Assembly (NCBI RefSeq): GCF_900090105.1
Contig: NZ_FMDM01000010.1
Location: 1-64,000, forward strand
From: Micromonospora humi
Lineage (GTDB): Bacteria > Actinomycetota > Actinomycetes > Mycobacteriales > Micromonosporaceae
Length of the DNA stretch: 64,000 nucleotides
Reading direction: 5' to 3'
In this document: positions 15,955 to 23,885 of the stretch, in pieces
Layout: every line of letters begins with the position of its first letter
How positions within the stretch are numbered: the stretch's first letter is position 1
Program-made: the position numbers and the translations under genes
Notes under the pieces: model-generated
The model's input: the letters and a program-made list of their open reading frames with translations, nothing else
What the model was told of the DNA's origin: nothing
The model's database searches: none

Positions 15955-17598
15955 ATGGTCCAGCTGTCCCGACGCCAGGTGCTGTTCGCCACCGGCGCGG
16001 CCGCCGTCGTCTCCCTGGCCGGCTGCGGCGACGACACCCCCGACAAGAAGGACCTCGACCGCAACCGCGCGGGTGCGATGGAGAAGTACGGTGTCGGCGA
16101 CCAGTTCACCGCCACCGAGCCGGTCACCTTCTCGATCCTCTACAACAACCACCCGAACTATCCGCTGAAGCCCGAGTGGCTGTTCTGGAGCGAGCTGGCC
16201 AAGCGCACCAACGTCAAGCTGGACCCGGTGGCGGTGCCGCTCAGCGACTACGAGCAGAAGCGCAGCGTGCTGGTCGGGTCCGGGGACGCCCCGCTGATCA
16301 TCCCGAAGACCTACCACCCGCAGGAGAACCAGTACGTCTCCTCCGGCGCCGTCCTGCCGGTCAGCGACTACCTCGACCTGATGCCGCACCTCAAGGAGAA
16401 GCTGGAGCGGTGGAACCTCCGGCCGGAGATGGACACGCTGCGGCAGGAGGACGGCAAGTTCTATCTCCTGCCGGGCCTGCACGAGAAGCCCTGGCAGGAA
16501 TACACGCTCGCGGTCCGCACCGACGTGCTGGAGCAGTTGAAGATTCCGTCCCCGACCACCTGGGACGAGGTGTACGCCATGCTCAAGGCGATGCGGGCGG
16601 CCCACCCGGACATCCATCCCTTCTCCGACCGGTTCGGCAAGCCCAACCCCGCCGGCAACCTGCTGAACATGCTCGCCCAGGCACACGGGTTGCCGGGGGC
16701 CGGCTGGAACTACCACGCCACCAGCTGGGACGACGGTGCGCAGAAGTACGTCTTCACCGGGGCGTCGGACAGGTACCGGCAGGTGGTGGAGTTCCTCCAC
16801 AAGCTCGTCGCCGACGGGCTGCTGGATCCGGAGACCTTCACCCAGACCGACGACCAGGCCCGCCAGAAGCTCGCCAGCGGCAAGTCGTTCGTGATCAGCA
16901 CGAACGCGCAGACCCTGGTCAACGACTACCGGCCGGACATCGCGAAGATCAACCCGAACGCCCGGCTGAAGAAGATCATGTTCCCGATCGGCCCGGCCGG
17001 CCCGGTCAACCCGGCCAGCCGCCTGGAGAACGGCGTGATGATCTCCAGCAAGGCGCGGGAGGGCAAGAACTTCGTCGCCATGATGCAGTTCATCGACTGG
17101 CTCTGGTATTCCGACGCCGGCCAGGAGTTCGCCAAGTGGGGCGTCGAGGGGACGACCTTCACCAGGGACGCCTCGGGCCGGCGCGCCCCCGCGCCGGACA
17201 TCGACATCGTGGGGCTCAACCCCCAGGGCACCAAGCACCTCCAGAAGGACTTCGGCTTCGCCAACGGCGTCTTCGCCTACGGCGGCAAGCTCGACCTGGT
17301 GCAGTCGTTCTTCTCCCCCGAGGAACTGGAGTTCCAGAAGGAGATGAACGCCCGCAAGCCCGCGCCCTGGGTGACCCCGCCGCCCGCGCCGCTGAGCGAC
17401 TCCGAGCAGGAGCAGACCACGCTCTGGTCGACGGCGCTGAAGGACCACGTCACCCAGAACACGCTGAAGTTCGCCCTCGGCCAGCGACCGCTGGGCGAGT
17501 GGGACGCCTACGTCTCGGAGCTGAAGGCCAAGAACGCGGAGGCCTACACAGACCTGGTCAACAAGGCGTACGAGCGGTACCGCAAGAACCACGGCTGA
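15955..17598 (+). CDS. LplA/LipO-type oligosaccharide-binding lipoprotein, Tat-exported
   Basis: A 547-residue extracellular binding protein of the large LplA/YtcQ class that pairs with LplB/LplC. The N-terminus has SRRQVLF (residues 5-11) and a lipobox LAGC with Cys24, indicating Tat export and lipid anchoring. The family's long C-terminal part includes WGVEGTTF and a run ending YERYRKNHG. A GAAGGGA site precedes ATG 15955. Its stop overlaps the ATG of the GH39 gene. The likely ligand is a xylo-oligosaccharide carrying (methyl)glucuronic acid, inferred from the downstream GH67. Confidence 0.92.
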   Translation: MVQLSRRQVLFATGAAAVVSLAGCGDDTPDKKDLDRNRAGAMEKYGVGDQFTATEPVTFSILYNNHPNYPLKPEWLFWSELAKRTNVKLDPVAVPLSDYEQKRSVLVGSGDAPLIIPKTYHPQENQYVSSGAVLPVSDYLDLMPHLKEKLERWNLRPEMDTLRQEDGKFYLLPGLHEKPWQEYTLAVRTDVLEQLKIPSPTTWDEVYAMLKAMRAAHPDIHPFSDRFGKPNPAGNLLNMLAQAHGLPGAGWNYHATSWDDGAQKYVFTGASDRYRQVVEFLHKLVADGLLDPETFTQTDDQARQKLASGKSFVISTNAQTLVNDYRPDIAKINPNARLKKIMFPIGPAGPVNPASRLENGVMISSKAREGKNFVAMMQFIDWLWYSDAGQEFAKWGVEGTTFTRDASGRRAPAPDIDIVGLNPQGTKHLQKDFGFANGVFAYGGKLDLVQSFFSPEELEFQKEMNARKPAPWVTPPPAPLSDSEQEQTTLWSTALKDHVTQNTLKFALGQRPLGEWDAYVSELKAKNAEAYTDLVNKAYERYRKNHG

Positions 17599-19148
17599 TG
17601 CGGCTCATCGTTCCCGACCGGCCCACCGGCCGGTTGACCGACGCGTGGCGTACCTGCGTGGGCACCGGCCGGTTCGACCTGGCGCTGCGGCGCGACTACC
17701 AGGACTCGCTGGCGCTGGTGCAGCGGGACATCGGCTTCCGGCACATCCGCGGGCACGGGCTGCTCAGCGACGGCGTCGGAGTGCACCGTCCCTACGAGTG
17801 GCGGGGCGAACGCCGGGTGCGGCACGCCTTCACCTACGTCGACCAGGTCGTCGACGCCTACCTCGACCTGGGCGTCCGGCCGTTCGTGGAGCTGGGCTTC
17901 ATGCCGTCGGCGCTCGCCTCCGGCGACCAGACGGTGTTCTGGTGGCGGGGCAACGTGACGCCACCCCGCTCCGTCACGGAGTGGGGTGACCTGGTCCGGG
18001 CCACGGTCGCCCACCTGGTCGACCGGTACGGCCTGGACGAGGTGCGCGGCTGGCCCATCGAGGTGTGGAACGAACCCAACCTCACCGACTTCTGGCGGGA
18101 CGCCGACCAGGCCGCCTACCACCGCCTGTACGAGGTGTCCGCGCACGCGGTGAAGGACGTCGACGCGGCGCTGCAGGTCGGCGGGCCGGCCCTCTCCCCC
18201 GGCGCCGACGAGTGGTGGGAGCCGTTCGCCGAGTTCGTCGCCGACCGCGACGTGCCGGTCGACTTCGTCAGCCGGCACGCCTACACCTCCGGCCCGGCGC
18301 GGCACGTGCCGTTCGGCACCCGGCAGACCCTGGCCCCGGCCACGGAGTTGCTGGAGCAGTTCGCCGCGCCCCGCCGGCGCCTGGCCGGCACCGCGCTGGC
18401 CGACCGCCCGGTGCACATCACCGAGTTCAACTCCTCCTACCGGCCGGACAACCCGATCCACGACACCGCCTTCCACGCCGCCTACCTGGCGCCGGTGCTG
18501 GCCGCCGGCGGGGACCTGGTCGACTCGTTCTCGTACTGGACCTTCTGCGACGTGTTCGAGGAGCAGGGGGTGCCCACCGCACTGTTGCACGGCGGCTTCG
18601 GCCTGCTCACCCACCGGCAGGTCAAGAAACCCACCTACCACCTGTACGCGTTCATGGCGCGGCTCGGCGACGAGGTGCTGGCGCGCGGGCCGGACCACCT
18701 CGTCACCCGCCACCCCGACGGCCGGATAGCGGTGCTGGCCTGGGCCCCGGTGGACGTCACCGGCCGGGATCCGGCACCCGAGCGGCACACCGTGGCGCTG
18801 TCGGTCCCGATCGGCGGGCCCGGCACCGCCTCGGCGTTCCTGCTCCGCCGGTCGGTGAGCGAGGACGCCGGCAACGCCTGGGCGGCCTGGCGGGAGCTGG
18901 GCAGCCCGCAGTCGCCCCGGCCCCGGCAGCTCGACGCGTTGCGGGAGGCCGCCGAGCCGGCCCGCGCCCACCGGGCCCTGCCGGTCACGGATGGGCGGGC
19001 CGACGTCGACCTCACGCTGACCCGGCACGAGGTGACGGTCGTCGAGCTGACCCCGGTGGTGGACGAGACCCCGCCGTGGTGGGACGACCGGCTGCTCGAC
19101 CCGCCCGTCGAGCCGCCGGCCGGACCGGCGCCCGAGGAGCGGCCGTGA
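17598..19148 (+). CDS. GH39 beta-xylosidase
   Basis: A 516-residue cytoplasmic family 39 glycosidase. The acid/base glutamate is in EVWNEPN (Glu159) and the nucleophile in HITEFNSS (Glu276), each at the end of a TIM-barrel strand. HIRGHGLLSD near residue 50 and SYWTFCDVFEEQG around 310-322 are also typical of the family. After the barrel comes a beta-sandwich and an acidic, proline-rich tail. It would split xylose from xylobiose and longer oligomers. ATG 17598 lies in the stop of the lipoprotein gene (TGATG), and its own stop overlaps the next GTG. Confidence 0.92.
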   Translation: MRLIVPDRPTGRLTDAWRTCVGTGRFDLALRRDYQDSLALVQRDIGFRHIRGHGLLSDGVGVHRPYEWRGERRVRHAFTYVDQVVDAYLDLGVRPFVELGFMPSALASGDQTVFWWRGNVTPPRSVTEWGDLVRATVAHLVDRYGLDEVRGWPIEVWNEPNLTDFWRDADQAAYHRLYEVSAHAVKDVDAALQVGGPALSPGADEWWEPFAEFVADRDVPVDFVSRHAYTSGPARHVPFGTRQTLAPATELLEQFAAPRRRLAGTALADRPVHITEFNSSYRPDNPIHDTAFHAAYLAPVLAAGGDLVDSFSYWTFCDVFEEQGVPTALLHGGFGLLTHRQVKKPTYHLYAFMARLGDEVLARGPDHLVTRHPDGRIAVLAWAPVDVTGRDPAPERHTVALSVPIGGPGTASAFLLRRSVSEDAGNAWAAWRELGSPQSPRPRQLDALREAAEPARAHRALPVTDGRADVDLTLTRHEVTVVELTPVVDETPPWWDDRLLDPPVEPPAGPAPEERP

Positions 19149-19834
19149 GCTTCGCGGCGGGCCACCGGCGGGAGTTCGGCGACGGACCGTTGTCGCGGGC
19201 CGCCGCGTCGGTCTACACGCTGCTCGCCGTGGAGGTGTGGCTGCTGCTCGGCACGCTGCCCGGGCTGGTCGCGCTGGTGCTGCTCGACCGCGACGCCAGC
19301 AACCTGCCCCTGGTCGCGGTCGCGCTGCTCCCGGTCGGTCCGGCCGTCTCGGCCGCGCTGCACACCCTGCGCCACCAACGCCCCGACCTGACCGACCTCC
19401 GGCCGGCCGCCGCGTTCCGCCGGGCCTACCGGGCCAACCTGGTGGGCGTGCTGCGCGTCTGGGCGCCGACCCTGCTGTGGCTGACCGTCATCGCGGTGAA
19501 CCTGGCCAACCTGTCCGCGGCCGGCGTGCCCGGCTGGTGGGCGGTGCCGCTGCTCCTGGTCGGGGCCGGCGTGGTCCTGGCCGGCGTCAACGCCCTGGTG
19601 ATCGTCTCACTGTTCACCTTCCGCACCCGCGACGCGCTCCGGCTGGCCGTGTACTTCCTGGTCCGCCGGCCCGGCGTCACGGTCGGCAACGCCGGGCTGC
19701 TGGCCGCCGTCGCCGGCGTCACCGCGGTCTCCTCCGAGGCGGTACTCGCCCTGCTGGCCGCGCTGGTGGTGCTGGCGCTGCTGCGGATCGGCGATCCGAT
19801 GATCGACACCATCCGGACGGAGTTCACCCCATGA
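19145..19834 (+). CDS. YesL-family (DUF624) membrane protein
   Basis: A 229-residue integral membrane protein of the YesL/DUF624 family, with about five hydrophobic helices. A helix near residue 20-45 (VYTLLAVEVWLLLGTLPGLVAL) is the family hallmark, and the end IGDPMIDTIRTEFTP is hydrophilic. YesL proteins almost always accompany LplABC-type importers and cytoplasmic glycosidases; their activity is unknown. It overlaps both neighbours by 4 nt. Confidence 0.85.
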   Translation: MSFAAGHRREFGDGPLSRAAASVYTLLAVEVWLLLGTLPGLVALVLLDRDASNLPLVAVALLPVGPAVSAALHTLRHQRPDLTDLRPAAAFRRAYRANLVGVLRVWAPTLLWLTVIAVNLANLSAAGVPGWWAVPLLLVGAGVVLAGVNALVIVSLFTFRTRDALRLAVYFLVRRPGVTVGNAGLLAAVAGVTAVSSEAVLALLAALVVLALLRIGDPMIDTIRTEFTP

Positions 19835-21927
19835 GCGTTCCCGTCGCCGGCCGGGCGGCGCCCGGCGCCGGCGCGTCGACCTGGCACGCGGCCTGGCTGC
19901 CGCCGGCGGCGTTCCGGGCACTCGGCGCCCGGAACGTGCTGGTGCACGGCGACGGCCCGCTCGTCGACACCGTGCTGGACGAGGTGACGCAGGCCTGCGC
20001 CCGGCACGGCGGTCGGGTCTGGCACTCCCCGCCCTGGGACGTGGACGCCGACCTGGTGCTCGCGTCGCGCGCCGCCGGCCCGATCGCGAACGCGGCGGCG
20101 GAGGCGGCCCGCCTCGGCGCGACGCCGGCGGTGGACGGCACGGGCGACGGGTCGCTCGGCGACGAGGGGTTCCTGCTGGCCCGGGTGGACGGCGTGACGG
20201 TGGTGCTGGCCGACGCGCCGGCGGGCCTGCTGTACGGGCTGTTCCACGTCGTCCGGCTCGGCGCGGCGGCCTTCGACGACGACCGGCCGGCGCGGCGGCA
20301 CCAGCCGGCCCTGGCCCGGCGGATCCTCGACCACTGGGACAACGTGGCCGTGCATCCGGTCTCCGGCCAGGTCGAGCGGGGCTACTCCGGCGGGTCCGTC
20401 TTCTGGCGGGACGGCGCCGCGCGGGGCGAGCCGGACCGGATCCGGGACTACGGGCGGCTGCTCGCCGCCTGCGGCGTCAACGCGGTCACGGTGAACAACG
20501 TCAACGTGCACGACACCGAGGCGCGGCTGCTGACCGACCGGCTCGACGAGGTGGCCGGGATCGCCGACGTGCTCCGCCCGTACGGCATCCGGGTGCATCT
20601 CTCGGTGACCTTCGCCGCCCCGGTGGTGCTCGGCGGCCTACCAACCGCGGACCCGCTGGACGACCGGGTGCGAGCCTGGTGGGCCGAGGCCACCCGGCGC
20701 GTCTACCGGCGGATCCCCGACTTCGGCGGCTATCTGGTGAAGGCCGACTCGGAGGGCCGGCCCGGCCCGTTCGCCTACGGGCGCGACCACGCCGACGGCG
20801 CGAACCTGCTCGCCGGGGCGCTCGCGCCGCACGACGGCGTGGTGCGCTGGCGGGCGTTCGTCTACGACCACCGACAGGACTGGCGGGACCGGTCGACCGA
20901 CCGGGCCCGGGCCGCCCACGACCATTTCGCGCCGCTCGACGGGCGGTTCCGGGACAACGTGATCGTCCAGGTGAAGTTCGGGCCGGTGGACTTCCAGCCG
21001 CGGGAGCCGGTGTCGCCGGTGCTGGCCGCCATGCCGGCCACCCGGCTGGCGGTGGAGTTGCAGGTGACGCAGGAATACACCGGCCAGCAACGACACGTCT
21101 GCCACCTCGGCCCCGCCTGGAGCGAGGTGCTGCGCTTCGCGCCGTGGGGCGCGGCCGGCGACTCGATCGCCGACGTGATCACCCGCGGTGGCCTGGTCGC
21201 CGTGTCCAATGTGGGTGACGACCCGTTCTGGACCGGGCACCCGCTGGCCCAGGCCAACCTGTACGCCTTCGGCCGCCTCGCCTGGGACCCGCGGCTGGAC
21301 CCGGGCGCGATCCTCGACGAGTGGATCGGGCTGACCTGGTTGCCGGTCACCATGGGCGATCCGGAGCTGGTGCGGCGCACGCTGCACGCGATCATGGACG
21401 ACTCGTGGCGCACCTACGAGCGGTACACCGCGCCGCTGGGCGTCGGCTTCATGGTGCGTCCCGGGCACCACTACGGACCGGACGTGGACGGGTACGAGTA
21501 CACCCCGTGGGGCACCTACCACTTCGCCGACCGCGACGGCGTCGGGGTGGACCGCACCCGGGCGACCGGGACCGGTTTCACCGGTCAGTACCCGCAGCCG
21601 TGGTCGGAGGTGTACGAGTCGCTCCGGCGCTGCCCCGACGACCTGCTGCTCTTCTTCCACCACGTGCCCTACGGCCACGTGCTGCACAGTGGCCGCACGG
21701 TCATCCAGCACATCTACGACACGCACTTCGCCGGCGTCGAGGAGGTGGCGGCGATGCGGGAGCGCTGGCGTCTGCTCGCCGGGGCGTTCGAACCGGCCGC
21801 TCACCAGCGGGTGGCCGAGCGCCTCGACGAGCAGCTCCGCTGCGCCGTCGAGTGGCGGGACCAGGTCAACACCTACTTCTTCCGCAAGTCCGGGGTGCCG
21901 GACGCGCACGGCCGCCGTATCCACTGA
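19831..21927 (+). CDS. GH67 alpha-glucuronidase
   Basis: A 698-residue cytoplasmic alpha-glucuronidase that removes (4-O-methyl)glucuronic acid from the non-reducing end of imported xylo-oligosaccharides. The catalytic set of the family is visible: general acid Glu308 in KADSEGRPGP, and Asp387 (KFGPVDFQP) with Glu415 (VTQEYTG) as the pair activating water. GYLVKADSEG, GQQRHVCHLGP and the C-terminal HHVPYGHVLHSGRTVIQHIYD are family motifs. The length is normal. ATG 19831 overlaps the yesL-type stop. Last gene of the operon; it converges with the mannonate-dehydratase-like gene 13 bp away. Confidence 0.95.
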   Translation: MSVPVAGRAAPGAGASTWHAAWLPPAAFRALGARNVLVHGDGPLVDTVLDEVTQACARHGGRVWHSPPWDVDADLVLASRAAGPIANAAAEAARLGATPAVDGTGDGSLGDEGFLLARVDGVTVVLADAPAGLLYGLFHVVRLGAAAFDDDRPARRHQPALARRILDHWDNVAVHPVSGQVERGYSGGSVFWRDGAARGEPDRIRDYGRLLAACGVNAVTVNNVNVHDTEARLLTDRLDEVAGIADVLRPYGIRVHLSVTFAAPVVLGGLPTADPLDDRVRAWWAEATRRVYRRIPDFGGYLVKADSEGRPGPFAYGRDHADGANLLAGALAPHDGVVRWRAFVYDHRQDWRDRSTDRARAAHDHFAPLDGRFRDNVIVQVKFGPVDFQPREPVSPVLAAMPATRLAVELQVTQEYTGQQRHVCHLGPAWSEVLRFAPWGAAGDSIADVITRGGLVAVSNVGDDPFWTGHPLAQANLYAFGRLAWDPRLDPGAILDEWIGLTWLPVTMGDPELVRRTLHAIMDDSWRTYERYTAPLGVGFMVRPGHHYGPDVDGYEYTPWGTYHFADRDGVGVDRTRATGTGFTGQYPQPWSEVYESLRRCPDDLLLFFHHVPYGHVLHSGRTVIQHIYDTHFAGVEEVAAMRERWRLLAGAFEPAAHQRVAERLDEQLRCAVEWRDQVNTYFFRKSGVPDAHGRRIH

Positions 21928-21940
21928 CCGGCGGACGCGC

Positions 21941-23149
21941 TCACCAGGGGTGCACGGTGCCGTCGGTGAGCCGGTTCACCGGCAGGTAGGCCGGCGCGTA
22001 CGGGTAGCGGGCCGCGGCCTCCTCGTCGATGTCCACGCCGAGCCCGGGCGTCTCGGCGGGATGCAGGTAGCCGCCGTCGTAGTGGTAGCCGTGCGGGAAG
22101 ACCTCGTCGGTCAGCGTGGTGTGCCGCATGTATTCCTGCAGGCCGAAGTTGGGGATGGCGAGGTCGAGGTGGAGCGCCGCGGCCATGCAGACCGGGGAGA
22201 GGTCGGTGGCGCCGTGCGAGCCGCTGCGGACGTGGTGCAGCGCGGCGAGGTCGAAGATCCGCCGCAGGTGGGTGAGCCCGCCGGCATGGACCACCGTCGT
22301 CCGGACGTAGTCGATGAGCTGTTCCCGGATGAGCGGGGCGGCGTCGAAGATGCTGCTGAAGACCTCACCCACGGCGACCGGGGTGGTGGTGTGCTGGCGG
22401 ATGAGCCGGAACCCCTCGGGCAGGTCCGCCGGGACCGGGTCCTCCATCCAGGTCAACGCGTACGGCTCCAGGCTCCTGCCGAGCCGTGCCGCCTCGATCG
22501 GGGTGAGCCGGTGGTGCACGTCGTGCAGCAGTCGCAGGGTGGGGCCGAACTCGTCACGGACCCGGGCGAACACGCTCGGCACGTGGGCCAGGTAGGCCTC
22601 GGTGGACCAGGTCGTCTCGGTGGGCAGCGCGGCGTCGGCGGGCTCGTAGAACATCTTGTCGGCGCTGACGCCGTAGGTCCTGGGCAGGCCGGGCACGCCG
22701 CACTGCACGCGCACCGCGCGGTAGCCCAGGTCGACGAAGCGGGCGACCTCGGTCAGCACCTCGTCGACGGTCTCGCCGTTGGCGTGGCCGTAGACGGTCA
22801 CGCCGTCGCGGGACCGGCCACCGAGAAGCTGGTAGACCGGCAGCCCGGCGACCTTGCCCTTGATGTCCCACAGCGCGGTGTCCACGGCGGCGATCGCACT
22901 CATGGTGACCGGCCCGCGCCGCCAGTAGGAACCCTGGTAGAGGTATTGCCAGGTGTCCTCGATCCGGGCCGGGTCGCGCCCGATCAGCAGCGGCACGACG
23001 TGGTCGCGCAGGTAGGACGCGACGGCGAGTTCCCGGCCGTTGAGGGTGGCGTCGCCGACGCCGGTGACGCCAGCATCGGTGACGACCTTCAGGGTCACGA
23101 AGTTGCGGCCGGGACAGGTCACGATCACCCGGGCGTCGACGATCCGCAT
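21941..23149 (-). CDS. Mannonate/altronate dehydratase-like enolase-superfamily enzyme
   Basis: A 402-residue enolase-superfamily protein of the ManD/RspA type. Its close pattern includes TLKVVTDAGVTGVGDATLNGRE, DTALWDIKGKVAGLPVYQLLGG, LLHDVHHRLTP (metal Asp and His), WMEDPVPADL (metal Glu), AVGEVF (metal Glu) and SHGATDLSPV. This group dehydrates D-mannonate to 2-keto-3-deoxygluconate; some members have poor activity. Glucuronate freed by GH67 is normally converted to mannonate, so a role in the same pathway is reasonable. ATG 23149 follows GGGGAG at good distance; an upstream start in the same frame has no such site. Confidence 0.88.
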   Translation of the reverse strand: MRIVDARVIVTCPGRNFVTLKVVTDAGVTGVGDATLNGRELAVASYLRDHVVPLLIGRDPARIEDTWQYLYQGSYWRRGPVTMSAIAAVDTALWDIKGKVAGLPVYQLLGGRSRDGVTVYGHANGETVDEVLTEVARFVDLGYRAVRVQCGVPGLPRTYGVSADKMFYEPADAALPTETTWSTEAYLAHVPSVFARVRDEFGPTLRLLHDVHHRLTPIEAARLGRSLEPYALTWMEDPVPADLPEGFRLIRQHTTTPVAVGEVFSSIFDAAPLIREQLIDYVRTTVVHAGGLTHLRRIFDLAALHHVRSGSHGATDLSPVCMAAALHLDLAIPNFGLQEYMRHTTLTDEVFPHGYHYDGGYLHPAETPGLGVDIDEEAAARYPYAPAYLPVNRLTDGTVHPW

Positions 23150-23241
23150 CCGATCTCCCCTGCCGCTCGGCACGGTGTCCATTAGATCAGACTCATTCGT
23201 CCTTGCCGATGCCTTGAGGCCGGGAACCGCTGAGCGGCGGA

Positions 23242-23412
23242 TCAGGCCGGCTCGGGCACACCGCCGGGCTCGCCGTCGTCGGGCATCGGCTCGACCGGCG
23301 CCTCCGGCAGCTGGTCCGGCGTGTCGGGCAGGAGTTCGCCGGGGTCGTCCGGCACGTCCTCGCGCGGGTCGAGCGGCGGGTACACGTCGGGATCGAGATC
23401 GGGGTTCGTCAT
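23242..23412 (-). CDS. Small acidic proline-rich protein, hypothetical
   Basis: A 56-residue reading frame starting MTNPDLDPDVYPPLDPREDVPDD and ending GVPEPA: strongly acidic, proline-rich, no hydrophobic segment and almost no basic residues, so probably disordered. The coding character is supported by the regular DP/PE pattern, a clean ATG and a stop with no alternative long frame. There is no ribosome site. Instead a GATAAT -10 hexamer (23424-23419) sits 7 nt before the ATG, which suggests a leaderless message. Function unknown. Confidence 0.6.
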   Translation of the reverse strand: MTNPDLDPDVYPPLDPREDVPDDPGELLPDTPDQLPEAPVEPMPDDGEPGGVPEPA

Positions 23413-23519
23413 CGACCCATTATCCGACGGCGCCGCCGTCGTCGCCCGGCGAGCAGGTTAGCGGGCCGGCGCAGGGGGTACGCGCCGAGCGCTCCGGCAG
23501 CGGCTTTCATGGAGGCCAG

Positions 23520-23885
23520 ATGACCTCGACCGACGCCTTCTTCGACCGGTTGTCGGCGGTGGGCTACGACGCCCGTCTCGGCAAGGTCAGCGGCAGCGTC
23601 CGGATCGACATCCGCGTCGACGGCGGCCTACGGCACTGGCGGCTCGAGATCGACCGGGGGCACCTGCGCGTCACCCGCGACGGCGGCCCCGCCTCGGCGG
23701 TCATCACCACCTCCGAGCGGACCGCCGAGGCGATGGCGTCGGGCGGGATGAACGGGCTGGCCGCGATCAACCGGGGCGAGATCCTGGTCGACGGGGACCT
23801 CGGCCTGGCCCTCCGGATCGGGCGGCTCTTCCCGGAGCCGGACGCGGGCGACCGACCTGACGGGCCCGACGGCGGCACGCCATGA
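23520..23885 (+). CDS. SCP2 sterol-carrier-like domain protein
   Basis: A 121-residue cytoplasmic protein fitting the SCP2-like fold: DAFFDRLSAVGYD, a three-strand pattern (VRIDIRVDGG, HWRLEIDRGHLRVT), then AVITTSERTAEAMASGGMNGLAAINRGEILVDGDLGLALRI, the family's lipid-binding helix and strand. The end is acidic and disordered. A GGAGG site at 23511-23515 supports ATG 23520. Its stop overlaps the debranching-type glucosidase start by 4 nt, a coupling also common in other actinobacteria. Ligand unknown. Confidence 0.8.
   Translation: MTSTDAFFDRLSAVGYDARLGKVSGSVRIDIRVDGGLRHWRLEIDRGHLRVTRDGGPASAVITTSERTAEAMASGGMNGLAAINRGEILVDGDLGLALRIGRLFPEPDAGDRPDGPDGGTP

Noticed and set aside
16176..19148. 990-codon plus-strand frame starting inside the lipoprotein gene
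   Set aside because: The part before 17598 is a shadow of the binding lipoprotein; only the GH39 part is real.
23227..23237. CCGCTGAGCGG resembling the core of the IclR box
   Set aside because: It lacks the outer GTT/AAC bases, lies at the 3' end of a small gene and is not near a promoter.
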